Source: Akkermansiaceae bacterium UBA1315 | GTDB taxonomy: Bacteria > Verrucomicrobiota > Verrucomicrobiia > Verrucomicrobiales > Akkermansiaceae | Direction of reading: 5' to 3' | Length of the DNA stretch: 64,000 nucleotides | Assembly (NCBI GenBank): GCA_002307065.1 | Contig: DBTN01000012.1 | Coordinates: 4,139 to 68,138 of the forward strand | Shown here: positions 8,378 to 16,858 of the stretch, piece after piece | How the letters are laid out: each line of letters opens with the position of its first letter | Numbering within the stretch: the stretch's first letter is position 1 | Made by a program: the position numbers and the translations under genes | Notes under the pieces: model-generated | The model's input: only the letters and a program-made list of their open reading frames with translations | What the model was told of the DNA's origin: nothing | The model's database searches: none

Positions 8378-9726
8378 TCTTTCGACAAGGTTGGCAGGAT
8401 GAAATCGGCTGGGTCGGATCGCTCATGGCGAATCGCGCTCAGGTGGTGAGAGAAACCCGGATAGGAGGTGTTCACGCAGGCGGTGTTGCGGATGATGGTT
8501 TCGCCCGCGGCGAAAAGTCCTGCGATGGCGAAGGCCATGGCGATCCGGTGATCTCCGTAGCTGTCGAGATCCGCGCCATGCAAAGGAAGGCCGCCTTGAA
8601 TTTCCATGCCGTCGTCAAATTCGGTGATGTCGGCACCCATCGCTCGGAGGTTGTCGACCACGGTGGTAATGCGATCGGTTTCCTTGACGCGGAGTTCGCG
8701 AGCGTTGCGGATGACCGTGCGACCTTTCGCCAATGCTGCTGCGACGGCGATGACCGGTATTTCGTCGATGAGGTTGGGAACTTCTTCCGGGAGAATGGTG
8801 GTGCCGGTGAGCTCCGCGCCGTGGATCTCGATATTGCCGATCGGTTCGCCGTGGTTGTTATGAACGATGTCGATCATGTGTGCTCCCATTCGGCTGAGCA
8901 CTTTGAGGATGGCGGTGCGTGTTGGATTTAATCCGACGTTTTTGATCAATAGGCGTGAGCCGGGGAGAGCGGCGGCGGCGACCAGCCAGAATGCGGCGCT
9001 TGAGATATCTCCGGGAACTTCGAAGTCACATGATTCTGGAATCTGTCCGCCGTGGACGGAGATCACATTTCCTTCGGTGCGCGTGCTGACTTGGAAGGAG
9101 GCGAGCATGCGCTCGGTATGATCGCGCGTTTCCGCTGGCTGAATGACGGTGGTTTTTCCTTCGGTGAAAAGTCCAGCGAGCAGGACGGCGCTTTTGACCT
9201 GAGCGCTGGCGACGGGCATGTCGTAAGTGATCGGTTTGAGCGTGGCGCCGTGGATTCGGAGTGGAGCGCAGCCGGGGTTTTTTCCAAGCGTTTCCAGGTT
9301 TGCGCCCATCTGTCCGAGAGGGATTGTGATCCGTCCCATCGGGCGGGAGGAAAGCGAGGCGTCGCCGAAAAGTTCGGAGGTGAAGGATTGACCGGCGAGC
9401 AGGCCGGCGAGCAAGCGCATCCCGGTTCCGGAATTGCCGCAGTCGATGGGTTCGGCTGGCGGGCTGAGTTTCATCGACTGTCCGTGAAGCCGCAGCTTGG
9501 TCGGGCCGTAGTCTTTGAGTTCTTCGAGCACTTCATGACGGGCACCGAGTGCTTTCATGGCGTTGAGCGTGTTGATGCAATCTTCGCTGGGGAGGAAGTT
9601 GCTGATCACGCACGGGCCGTTGGAAAGTCCGCCGAGGATGGCGGCGCGGTGTGACATGCTTTTGTCGCCTGGGACGCTGAATTCAGCGTGCAGTTTGGAG
9701 ATGGCTTTGACTCGGAATTCCGACAT
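8374..9726 (-). CDS. aroA: 3-phosphoshikimate 1-carboxyvinyltransferase (EPSP synthase)
   Basis: AroA joins shikimate 3-phosphate and PEP in the sixth step of the chorismate pathway. The start MSEFRVKAISKLHAEFSVPG at 9726 is chosen because it lies just before the conserved substrate-binding motif GDKSMSHRAAILGGLSNG; an upstream ATG would overlap tyrA. CGNSGTGMRLLAGLLAG and the C-terminal DHRIAMAFAIAG are classic EPSP synthase motifs. At 450 residues the size is normal. The gene follows tyrA by 11 bp and overlaps cmk by 4 bp, so tyrA-aroA-cmk is very likely one operon. Confidence 0.95.
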   Translation of the reverse strand: MSEFRVKAISKLHAEFSVPGDKSMSHRAAILGGLSNGPCVISNFLPSEDCINTLNAMKALGARHEVLEELKDYGPTKLRLHGQSMKLSPPAEPIDCGNSGTGMRLLAGLLAGQSFTSELFGDASLSSRPMGRITIPLGQMGANLETLGKNPGCAPLRIHGATLKPITYDMPVASAQVKSAVLLAGLFTEGKTTVIQPAETRDHTERMLASFQVSTRTEGNVISVHGGQIPESCDFEVPGDISSAAFWLVAAAALPGSRLLIKNVGLNPTRTAILKVLSRMGAHMIDIVHNNHGEPIGNIEIHGAELTGTTILPEEVPNLIDEIPVIAVAAALAKGRTVIRNARELRVKETDRITTVVDNLRAMGADITEFDDGMEIQGGLPLHGADLDSYGDHRIAMAFAIAGLFAAGETIIRNTACVNTSYPGFSHHLSAIRHERSDPADFILPTLSKE

Positions 9727-9737
9727 GGGAGAGAAAA

Positions 9738-10598
9738 CTAACGGAGAGGATTGAGGGTGTCGCGTCGCTGTTTGGCGGTGGCCAGCCATTGACGGGTCAT
9801 TTCATGGTCGCCCTTTTCGAGGCTGGCAAGGATTTCGCTTAGATCGGAAAGAGTTTCACGAAGCGGGGCGAGGAGTGCGGAGCGATTTTCAAGCAGGATT
9901 TCCGCCCACATTTCCGGATTTCCGCCTGCGACGCGGGTGGTGTCCCGAAGTCCGCCGCCGCCGAACTTGCCATCGGCCGGCTGTTCCAAACAGATCCGAG
10001 CACCACTGGCGGCGAGAATATGAGGGAGGTGGCTGATGCGTGCGACCAAGCGATCGTGATCCGCAGCGTCCATCCAAGAATTCCGGCAACCGATGCTTCG
10101 CCAAAACCGGTCAAGGGCTTCGACGAGAGGATTCGCGATTTGCTGATCGTTAGTGAGTAAGCAGGCGGCGTTTTGAAACAAATCGGCCCGGGCGGCGGAG
10201 AGGCCGTTTTTTTCCGAACCTGCCATGGGGTGGCTGCCGATGAAGGGGATGCCGCGATCGGCGAGAAGCGTGCCGACGGTTTGGTGGGGAGCTGACTTGA
10301 CGCTGCCAACGTCGGTGAAAAGGCAGTTTGTTGAAACTCCAGCCGCGAGAGATTTTTCGACCAAGGACGTCATCGCGCCCACGGGGACGGCGAGGATGAT
10401 CAGATCGGCATCGCGCACGGCGGTGGATAAATCCGAGGTTACCCCCGGGATTCCGAGTTTTTCGGCTTCGGTGACGGTTTCAGATCGGCGTGCCCAAAGA
10501 CGGACCGCCGGGGGATTTTCTAAAAGCGGTAGCGCTAGGGCCAGAGAGCCACCGAGCAGCCCGCCGCCGAGAATCGTTACCTTTGAAAAATCAGTCAT
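9738..10598 (-). CDS. tyrA: Prephenate dehydrogenase
   Basis: TyrA oxidatively decarboxylates prephenate to 4-hydroxyphenylpyruvate in tyrosine synthesis. The start MTDFSKVTILGGGLLGGSLA at 10598 puts the NAD-binding glycine motif at the N terminus; an ATG at 10643 would read through the hairpin at 10611-10638 and is less likely. GSHPMAGSEKNGLSAAR is the family's substrate-site motif (HPMAG.E..G). SHLPHILAASGA and a typical C-terminal helical dimer domain follow. There is no ACT or chorismate mutase domain, so allosteric control by tyrosine through ACT is not expected. Confidence 0.92.
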   Translation of the reverse strand: MTDFSKVTILGGGLLGGSLALALPLLENPPAVRLWARRSETVTEAEKLGIPGVTSDLSTAVRDADLIILAVPVGAMTSLVEKSLAAGVSTNCLFTDVGSVKSAPHQTVGTLLADRGIPFIGSHPMAGSEKNGLSAARADLFQNAACLLTNDQQIANPLVEALDRFWRSIGCRNSWMDAADHDRLVARISHLPHILAASGARICLEQPADGKFGGGGLRDTTRVAGGNPEMWAEILLENRSALLAPLRETLSDLSEILASLEKGDHEMTRQWLATAKQRRDTLNPLR

Positions 10599-10610
10599 CG
10601 AAAATGAAGC

Positions 10611-10638
10611 GACCGGGTCCAGTGCGCCGGACCCGGTC
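10611..10638 (-). promoter_or_regulatory. Strong hairpin directly upstream of tyrA
   Basis: GACCGGGTCC, 8-nt loop, GGACCCGGTC: a perfect 10-bp GC-rich stem that ends about 12 nt before the tyrA ATG, between the lipoprotein gene and tyrA. Read leftward it is followed by GCTTCATTTTC, not a clean T-tract. It could be a partial terminator for the lipoprotein gene or a control element for tyrA translation. Confidence 0.45.
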
Positions 10639-10675
10639 AGCATGCTTAAAGTGAGGTCACCGGGAACCGTGAAAA

Positions 10676-11107
10676 TTACGGAACGCGGAAATACTTCTTC
10701 TCGGCAGCCGGATACGTCGGATCTTGGACGAGGGTGCCGCTTGGGATGTCACGCACGTCGACGACCTTGTTGTTGTAAGGGCTGAAGACGAATCCTTCTT
10801 TTCCGGGGACCGGGTTGGCGAAGGAATAGTCGGTGCGTTTGGGTTCCGCCGGTTTGGATGGAGTGCTTGGCGCAGCGGTTTCGCGAGGTGCCTGAGAAGG
10901 CGGGTTATCGCCGATATCAGTCGGAGTTTGCTCAGCGCGTTCCTTCATGCGGTTGCGCTGTTCCTGGATGGCCTGCTGATTCTGTGCGGTAACGGATTCA
11001 TCCGCAGTGCGTTGTGGGCGGATTTGGCGATCTTCAGGAAGAGGATAGCAAGAAACGAACAACACACTCGAAAGCGTTGCCAGGCAAGGGAGGAGTTTAG
11101 GAGTCAT
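10676..11107 (-). CDS. Putative lipoprotein of unknown function
   Basis: I recognise no family. The start MTPKLLPCLATLSSVLFVSC (ATG at 11107) gives a signal peptide ending in a lipobox at FVSC, so the mature protein would be a lipid-anchored envelope protein of about 124 residues. The middle is polar and rich in Gln, Pro and Thr (likely disordered). The C terminus FVFSPYNNKVVDVRDIPSGT is the only conserved-looking globular part. It precedes tyrA by 77 bp in the same direction, with a strong hairpin between them, so cotranscription is doubtful. Confidence 0.65.
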   Translation of the reverse strand: MTPKLLPCLATLSSVLFVSCYPLPEDRQIRPQRTADESVTAQNQQAIQEQRNRMKERAEQTPTDIGDNPPSQAPRETAAPSTPSKPAEPKRTDYSFANPVPGKEGFVFSPYNNKVVDVRDIPSGTLVQDPTYPAAEKKYFRVP

Positions 11108-11239
11108 AGAAGAAAAAGAAAAAGGTTCAGGACGCATCTGAGGAAAAGATATACCGGTGGACGGACTGTATGATGATCTTTGTTGGTCAGTCGTCAAGCA
11201 GGCCTTGACCTCTTCTTTCGCAAGATCACGGCTTTTCAA

Positions 11240-12304
11240 GTGGCTCTGGCACGAATAGGAACGGGTGTGGACCGGGAGCGGGCAATAAAAGAGCGGCTGA
11301 TGGCTTGGATGCGAGGAGCGGGAAATCCGTGGGCCTCGTTCGAACAGGCGGCGATGGAGCTATTTGAATTTCAATTTGAGCGTAACGTGCCTTACCGCCG
11401 GTTCTGCGAGTCGCTTGGGAAAACGCCAAAAGATCTGGGGAGCTGGCTGGAAATTCCGGCGCTGCCCACGGACGCGTTCAAGTTTCCCACGTTTCGGCCA
11501 AGGAGTTTCTCTGAAAAACGGGTGACACGGCGATTTTTGACTTCGGGGACGACCAAGGATGTCCGTGGCGTTCATGAATTTCCGGATTTCGATCTTTACC
11601 GCACCTCCATCAAGGAGAGCTGGCGAACCCTGAATTTGCCGGAAATCGCCGACGCTTGGTTTCTTTCGCAATCTCCGTCGGTCGCGCCGGAATCTTCTTT
11701 GGTCGCGATGTTCGAGGTCCTGGGTGACGGGTCGTCCGACCGGTGGTTGATCGATGAATCGGGAAAATTCCAGCTTTCGGCGTTCCGGGAACGGGCGCGC
11801 GGGGAGCAACCAGTTTGTTTGTTTTCGACGGCGCTGGCGCTGTTGAGATTGATCGAAACGGAAGAACCGATTGTGCTGCCGACCGGATCGTGGATTTTCG
11901 AAACCGGTGGCTATAAAGGCCTTACGGAAACGCTGGAGCCGGAGATCTTTCGGCAAAAAGTCGGGACGTTTTTTGGAATTTCACCGGGGAAAATTCTGAA
12001 CGAGTACAGCATGACCGAGCTTTCGTCGCAGTTTTATCGCTGGCCGGACGATGCCGGACATCGCGGGCCGGAATGGACGCGCATCCGGGTGATTGATCCT
12101 GAAACCGGTCGCGTTGCAAAAGACGGCGAAGCGGGTTATTTGGAGATTCTTGATTTGGCGAACCTCGGCTCCGTATTGGCGATTCGCACCCAGGATTTGG
12201 CAATTTCGCAAGGTCCGGCGGAATTTTTACTTCTCGGGCGCGATCCTGGAGCGCTGCCGCGAGGGTGTTCGAGAGCGGCGGACGATCTTTTGAAAAACCG
12301 ATGA
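11240..12304 (+). CDS. LuxE-like acyl-protein synthetase / acyl transferase
   Basis: The protein of about 354 residues resembles LuxE, the ATP-dependent acyl-protein synthetase that activates fatty acids for LuxC in luminous bacteria. The family signature SGTTKDVRGVHEF, with the GTTK nucleotide-binding stretch, is near residue 98, and ILNEYSMTELSSQFY is an adenylation-type motif. The start is unclear: GTG at 11240 is preferred, TTG at 11180 would add 20 residues. Its stop overlaps the luxC-like start (ATGA). There are no luxA/luxB luciferase genes, so the pair probably makes or transfers an acyl or aldehyde group for another purpose. Confidence 0.72.
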   Translation: MALARIGTGVDRERAIKERLMAWMRGAGNPWASFEQAAMELFEFQFERNVPYRRFCESLGKTPKDLGSWLEIPALPTDAFKFPTFRPRSFSEKRVTRRFLTSGTTKDVRGVHEFPDFDLYRTSIKESWRTLNLPEIADAWFLSQSPSVAPESSLVAMFEVLGDGSSDRWLIDESGKFQLSAFRERARGEQPVCLFSTALALLRLIETEEPIVLPTGSWIFETGGYKGLTETLEPEIFRQKVGTFFGISPGKILNEYSMTELSSQFYRWPDDAGHRGPEWTRIRVIDPETGRVAKDGEAGYLEILDLANLGSVLAIRTQDLAISQGPAEFLLLGRDPGALPRGCSRAADDLLKNR

Positions 12305-13377
12305 GTGATACTTTACGACGAATCGACGCGTTGCTGACCCAAGCTCCCAAATTGGAAAAATGGGTCGGGAAATGGGATCGCGAAAGTCTGCTGGAATGGC
12401 TGCGCTTGGAGATCGGCGATCCGACAGCGCTCGATTCGTGGCGTCAGACGGGATCGGTTTTTTCCAAACCGGTCGTGTATTCGCCGATTTTACATGTGGT
12501 GAGTGGAAATACGCCGCACGCCGCTTTTCAATCCGTATTTCGGAGTTTGGTCTTGGGCGGACACAATTGGGTCAAGCTGCCATCGAGCGGTTTACCCGAG
12601 TTTGAGGAATGGATCGCCGAACTTCCGGAGGAGTTGTCGGTGCGGGTGGAAACGCGTCGGGATTTGCCAGAAGCGTGGCTTGAGTGCGAAGCGGCGGTGA
12701 TTTTTGGCGGAGCCGAAGCGATCGATGCCTATCGGAAAAGATTGCCCGGAGGGATTCCGCGCATCGAACACGGTCCAAAGTTGAGCGTGGCGGTGATTTT
12801 CGAACCGGTTGAGGCGGCGGCGGCCCAGGTTGTGGAAGATATTTTACGGCACGACCAGCGGGGTTGCCTTTCGATTCAGGCGGTGTTTGTGGAGGGGGGC
12901 GAAGCGGAAATTCTGAGTTTCGGTGGAATGTTGGCGAAGGAAATGGAGCGTTACCGGTCAAAAAATCCGCGTCCGATTCCGAGTCTCTCGGATTCTGGAG
13001 CAGTTTCGAACGCCCGGGAAATCGCTCGGTTCCGCGCGGCGAATGGGGATGGGGTTCAGTTGTGGGAAAGCAAAAATTCGACGGCATGGACCGTGGTTTA
13101 CGATGCTCATCCCCAACTGGCGCCCGGTCCGCTCAATGGATTTGTAACCCTGCATCCCTTTCCAAAAACGTTCGACCGGTCGACCTTGGGCTCGGAAGCG
13201 GATTACATTTCGACAGTGGCGATTTTTCCGTTCAACGAAACGAATGCCGCGCGGCTGGAATCGCTGGCACCACCGAGGATTTGCCAAACCGGTCAGGCGC
13301 AGGATCCGACGATTTTCTGGCATCACGACGGCATGCGCACGCTCGCAAGTCTTGTCCGCTGGCGCGATCTAGGCTGA
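12301..13377 (+). CDS. LuxC-like acyl-CoA / acyl-enzyme reductase
   Basis: LuxC reduces activated fatty acyl groups to aldehydes with NADPH. The 358-residue protein has VVSGNTPHAAFQSVF and an aldehyde-dehydrogenase-like core. The likely nucleophile is Cys189 in HDQRGCLSIQAVFVEGG, matching the RxCLSPQ-type motif of LuxC. The start ATG at 12301 overlaps the luxE-like stop. Activity is inferred from the intact Cys and the partner gene. The natural product (fatty aldehyde, alcohol, wax precursor or acyl transfer) is unknown. Confidence 0.75.
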   Translation: MSDTLRRIDALLTQAPKLEKWVGKWDRESLLEWLRLEIGDPTALDSWRQTGSVFSKPVVYSPILHVVSGNTPHAAFQSVFRSLVLGGHNWVKLPSSGLPEFEEWIAELPEELSVRVETRRDLPEAWLECEAAVIFGGAEAIDAYRKRLPGGIPRIEHGPKLSVAVIFEPVEAAAAQVVEDILRHDQRGCLSIQAVFVEGGEAEILSFGGMLAKEMERYRSKNPRPIPSLSDSGAVSNAREIARFRAANGDGVQLWESKNSTAWTVVYDAHPQLAPGPLNGFVTLHPFPKTFDRSTLGSEADYISTVAIFPFNETNAARLESLAPPRICQTGQAQDPTIFWHHDGMRTLASLVRWRDLG

Positions 13378-13392
13378 AATGTCCGCAACGCC

Positions 13393-13605
13393 ATGCCCGA
13401 CTCAACGATTCACGCCCAAGGAAAGCTGATTGAAGCCCTCGGTCCCATTCTTTACCGGGCGGAACTGCCGAACGGTAAACGGATCATGGCCCATCTTTCC
13501 AAGCCACTCACCGACGCCGGGGCGGTTTTTGCTTTAGAGACCGACGTGATTTTGGAACTGACGCCGTTTGATTTCGACTCGGCTCGGATATTGCGCGAGG
13601 TGTGA
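13393..13605 (+). CDS. infA: Translation initiation factor IF-1-like protein
   Basis: The 70-residue protein matches the IF-1 S1/OB-fold pattern: GKLIEALGPILYRAELPNGK aligns with the IF-1 core, followed by IMAHLSK (IF-1: VLAHISG) and VILELTPFDFDSARIL (IF-1: V.VELSPYDLTRGRI). IF-1 binds the ribosomal A site during initiation. The sequence is divergent: the basic RI.Y end is replaced by ILREV and the central loop differs. It follows the luxC-like gene by 15 bp, an unusual place for infA. It may be the only IF-1 or a paralogue; the window cannot tell. Confidence 0.7.
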   Translation: MPDSTIHAQGKLIEALGPILYRAELPNGKRIMAHLSKPLTDAGAVFALETDVILELTPFDFDSARILREV

Positions 13606-13680
13606 GATTTCGCCGCGTCCTCAAAAAGTCAGGGGAAAAGCTGATCGGCAAGAGGAAGCGAGAACACGGTATGTCGGCCC

Positions 13681-13800
13681 CACGAATTTTCGCCTGACGA
13701 ATTTCCGTCTGACGAATTTTCGCCTGACGAATTTTCGCCTGACGAATTTCCGCCTGACGAATTTTCGCCTGACGAATTTTCGCCTGACGAATTTTCGGGC
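13681..13800. repeat. Tandem array of eight 15-bp units
   Basis: Exactly eight 15-bp units of the form GACGAATTT(T/C)CGCCT fill 120 bp, with changes at only a few positions plus degenerate first and last units. Because 15 is a multiple of three the array stays open in several frames on both strands, which produces spurious pentapeptide-repeat ORFs. No spacers exist, so it is not CRISPR. Confidence 0.92.
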
Positions 13801-14143
13801 CAACGGTCCGCGATTCCTTAGCCCAGGCCAGTGGCCTGGGAAATGCGATTTCGAAATTCCTAGCACACCAAAGGTGGGCGATACCGGTTTGGTAAATTCC
13901 GTCCGGTAACAATCGATACGTCGATCAGCCGATGTTGTGGAATTGGCATCGGCCTGTCTCGCGGACCTTTGGCCCGCAAATAAAAGACTCACTTTCCCAG
14001 GCCGCTGGCCTGGGCTAAGGAATCTCGGGGCCTTTGGCCCGCAAAGAGGAATGCACTCGCATTTCCCAGACCGCGAGTCTTGGCTAAGGAATCGGGACCG
14101 TTGCCCCCGAAGACGTCTGCGCGATCCAGCTTTTAACTCTGCC
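13801..14143. repeat. Gene-free region with three palindromic repeat copies
   Basis: With the 15-bp array this makes a gap of about 540 bp without a credible gene. It holds three copies of a roughly 45-bp element built on a palindrome: CCCAGGCCAGTGGCCTGGG (13822-13840), CCCAGGCCGCTGGCCTGGG (13996-14014) and the decayed CCCAGACCGCGAGTCTTGG (14065-14083), each flanked on one side by CTAAGGAATC. Copy 1 is inverted relative to copies 2 and 3. Copies 2 and 3 also share an upstream CTTTGGCCCGCAAA, so they form a diverged tandem duplication of about 67 bp. Confidence 0.85.
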
Positions 14144-15505
14144 TTATTTCCCGATGCAAAACCGGCTGAAGATCACGCCGAGGAGGTCTTCGGTGTCAAC
14201 CTTTCCGGGGATTTCGCCGAGGGCGTCGAGAGCTTCCCGGAGATCGATCGCAGCGAGTTCGGTATCGTTTGACGGGTTTTTCAAAAGATCGAGCGCGGCG
14301 AGGAGAGACGTCCGGGCGGCGATGAGGCTTGCCTGATGGCGGGCGTTGATGGCGATCGCGTGTTCTCCCCAATCGGCTTCGCTGAAATGCAACGCATCAC
14401 GGATCGCCTCGGAAAGCGCGTCGAAGCCAGAACCGGTTTCGCAAGAAAGGCGAACGGCATCAAAACCGGTCCACGATGGATGTTCTCCGAGATCGGTTTT
14501 GTTCAAAACTCGGAGGTGCTTGGCAGCGGTGTGGGGAAGAACGGCTTCCGCCGGTTTGGGTTTGCTGCCGTCGGCGATTTCCAAAAGCAAATCTGCAGCT
14601 TCGATCTGCCGGACGGTTCGCTGAATGCCTTCGGCCTCGATCTGATCGCCCGCTTCGCGAACTCCTGCCGTATCGACGAGTCGCAAGGGGAGTCCATGCA
14701 GATTGATGATTTCCTCGATCGTATCCCGGGTCGTTCCTGCGACATCGCTGACAATGGCGCGTTCAAATCCGAGTAACCGGTTGAGCAGGCTGGATTTGCC
14801 GACATTGGGTTCGCCGAAAATCACGGTGCGAACGCCTTCCCGCAGGACGCGTCCTTGGTCGGCGGTCGCCAGCAGCGAGTCGACGACGGAAAGCACCTCA
14901 TCGATTTTCCCGCGCAGGTGTATTCCGGTTTGCGGGTCGATGTCTTCTTCTGGGAAATCGATCCAGGCTTCCAGGTGGGCGAGCGTTTCGAGGAGTTGAT
15001 CCCGCGCTTCGGTCGTTCGTTTCCCCAAGGTTCCTTCGAGTTGGCTGCGGGCGGCGCGAAGCGAAAGACGGGTCTGTGCGGAAATGAGGTCCATCACTCC
15101 TTCGGCCTGTGTCAGATCGAGCTTGCCGTTAAGGAACGCGCGTTGGGTAAACTCGCCCGGACCTGCGGCGATCGCACCGCAGGCTAAAAATCGTCCGAGG
15201 ACTTCCCGGGTTACCAACATGCCACCGTGACCGGTGAATTCGATGCTGTTTTCTCCGGTGAAACTGTTTGGCGCGCGAAAAACCGTCATCAAACCGTCAT
15301 CGATGATCTGATGATCGGCGTCGTAGATTTTGCAGTATCGCGATGTGCGGGGAATGACGGACGAGGCTTTCCCGCCCGTCGCAAGGTCGGCGATTTCGAT
15401 GGCATCGGGACCGGAAATCCTGAGGAGCGAGACTGCGCCGGTGCCGGGCGCGGTGGCGATGGCCGCGATGGTCGAACGGTATTCGGGAGATTGCATTCGA
15501 ATCAT
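14144..15505 (-). CDS. mnmE: tRNA uridine-5-carboxymethylaminomethyl modification GTPase MnmE
   Basis: MnmE with MnmG installs the cmnm5/nm5 group at wobble U34 of certain tRNAs. The 453-residue protein has the N-terminal formyl-THF-binding domain (ATAPGTGAVSLLRISGP), a helical domain, an inserted G domain with GEPNVGKSSLLNRLLG (residues 231-238 for the P-loop), AGTTRDT and DTAGVREAGD, and the obligatory C-terminal FCIGK, whose Cys is conserved. Start and stop fit the family. It overlaps the upstream zinc-ribbon gene by 4 bp, so they are cotranscribed. Confidence 0.96.
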   Translation of the reverse strand: MIRMQSPEYRSTIAAIATAPGTGAVSLLRISGPDAIEIADLATGGKASSVIPRTSRYCKIYDADHQIIDDGLMTVFRAPNSFTGENSIEFTGHGGMLVTREVLGRFLACGAIAAGPGEFTQRAFLNGKLDLTQAEGVMDLISAQTRLSLRAARSQLEGTLGKRTTEARDQLLETLAHLEAWIDFPEEDIDPQTGIHLRGKIDEVLSVVDSLLATADQGRVLREGVRTVIFGEPNVGKSSLLNRLLGFERAIVSDVAGTTRDTIEEIINLHGLPLRLVDTAGVREAGDQIEAEGIQRTVRQIEAADLLLEIADGSKPKPAEAVLPHTAAKHLRVLNKTDLGEHPSWTGFDAVRLSCETGSGFDALSEAIRDALHFSEADWGEHAIAINARHQASLIAARTSLLAALDLLKNPSNDTELAAIDLREALDALGEIPGKVDTEDLLGVIFSRFCIGK

Positions 15506-16794
15506 TGCCCCGCGGATGCCGGGGACTCAGCGCCGAGCCCGAGGAATTCCCAGCAAATGAATTTGCTGATTTCCAGAACGGGTGGATCAGTCGGCGTCCA
15601 ACGCAGCTCGACGGTCGCGGTGCGGAACGACTGCCGCGCTTCCTTGTCGTTCCGCCAGTTGAGGACATGGAGGGTGCTGCTGAGTTCGGTATCGTCTTTG
15701 ATGTTGATCCGGGCGAAATCGGTGGCGTTGATCGGGTCGGTGACGCGATAGGTGCGGCTCTTGCTGAGATCGACTCCCTTGTCCGGGACGTCCTCCGAAA
15801 GAATGACGCGGAATGTCTCTTTGGCGCCTTGTTCAGGCAGTTCGATGAAATTTCGGAATCTGCGGTATTTCGTTTGGGCGAAAATATCCCAGTCCAATTT
15901 CAGGCCGTCGGGCGTGCGCTTGAAGAACGCCTGCACGCGAAGGGGTTCCATGATGAAATTGGCGGGTTGCGCCATGGTGCTCAGTAACATGTCCGCCTGA
16001 TCGAGGCCAAATTGGACTTCGAATGTCGCCAGAGGACGGAAAAACTCTCTGATATCCGCTTGAGGCGGCTGGTCGAAATTCATCAGGAAAAGTCCGCGTT
16101 TGTTGTCTTCCTCGGCCAAGGCAAAAGGAGAAAACGAACTGGCAGGGGTGTCACTGTCATTGATCACCACGCCGCCGTAGAAATTTTCCATGCGCTCTTT
16201 GACCGCCGGGGCACCGAGGACAAAAGGAAGTTTTTCATCGACGGTCTTTGCCGCGAGGAAGCCGGTGAGGACCTCCAGCGCTTCTTTTTGCCAGCCAAGC
16301 CTCAAGTAGTGATTTTCCTGCAGTTTGGACTCCGGGGGAGTGCTGACGTTGGCCGGAGGATCGATGACTTTTGGCGCGAACTTTTCGTAGCTGAGGTAGG
16401 CGGCAGCTGCGGCTCCTAGGATGAGCAACAGCGCGATGGCGACCGCGATGCCTTTTTTCGAAGAAGGAGGATCTTGTTCAAACGTTTCGGCTTCCGGTTC
16501 TGGAGCTTGGCGGTATTCAACCGGTGCCCGTTCGGCGGCAGCCGGTTCGGGCTGCGGCTGGACTGCGGCTGCCTGAGTGACAGTCGGTTGCGCTGGGGAC
16601 TCTGGTGGAGATTGAGGAAAAACGAAGGGTTCCGGCTGCGTCACGACCGGTTCGGGAGCAGGCGAAGTGATCGTGCCTCCGCAATGAGGGCACGGTCCGG
16701 TGGTGGACGGAAGGTTGCGGGGAATCCGGATCTTCCCATTGCAATGGGAACAGTGAAATTCTCTGAGGTCGGGGGATATAGGAAGATCGGACAT
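15502..16794 (-). CDS. Zinc-ribbon, single-pass membrane protein of unknown function
   Basis: No family was recognised for the main part. Residues 15-38 form a treble-clef-like zinc ribbon with CSHC and CPHC pairs. Residues 45-112 are Pro/Glu/Gln-rich and probably disordered. One membrane helix lies at 115-136 (GIAVAIALLLILGAAAAAYL). The remaining roughly 290 residues are a globular domain, presumably on the other side of the membrane. The N-terminal ribbon and P-rich linker resemble proteins of unknown function common in Planctomycetes and Verrucomicrobia. It sits between hisC (64 bp away) and mnmE (4-bp overlap). Confidence 0.75.
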   Translation of the reverse strand: MSDLPISPDLREFHCSHCNGKIRIPRNLPSTTGPCPHCGGTITSPAPEPVVTQPEPFVFPQSPPESPAQPTVTQAAAVQPQPEPAAAERAPVEYRQAPEPEAETFEQDPPSSKKGIAVAIALLLILGAAAAAYLSYEKFAPKVIDPPANVSTPPESKLQENHYLRLGWQKEALEVLTGFLAAKTVDEKLPFVLGAPAVKERMENFYGGVVINDSDTPASSFSPFALAEEDNKRGLFLMNFDQPPQADIREFFRPLATFEVQFGLDQADMLLSTMAQPANFIMEPLRVQAFFKRTPDGLKLDWDIFAQTKYRRFRNFIELPEQGAKETFRVILSEDVPDKGVDLSKSRTYRVTDPINATDFARINIKDDTELSSTLHVLNWRNDKEARQSFRTATVELRWTPTDPPVLEISKFICWEFLGLGAESPASAGQ

Positions 16795-16858
16795 CGTGGC
16801 GTATCTCTCGGATTGGTTTAGGATTTTCCAGTCAGTCTGTCAAACTCCGGGGAGTAAA

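Noticed and set aside
13681..13800. CRISPR array
   Set aside because: Repeats of 15 bp are contiguous without spacers and no cas gene is in the window.
13508..13912. Leftward and rightward ORFs with pentapeptide repeats (KFVRR / NFRLT) over 13508-13992
   Set aside because: They arise only from the 15-bp tandem array being a multiple of three; they overlap on both strands, lack conserved flanks and do not match the A(D/N)LXX pentapeptide family.
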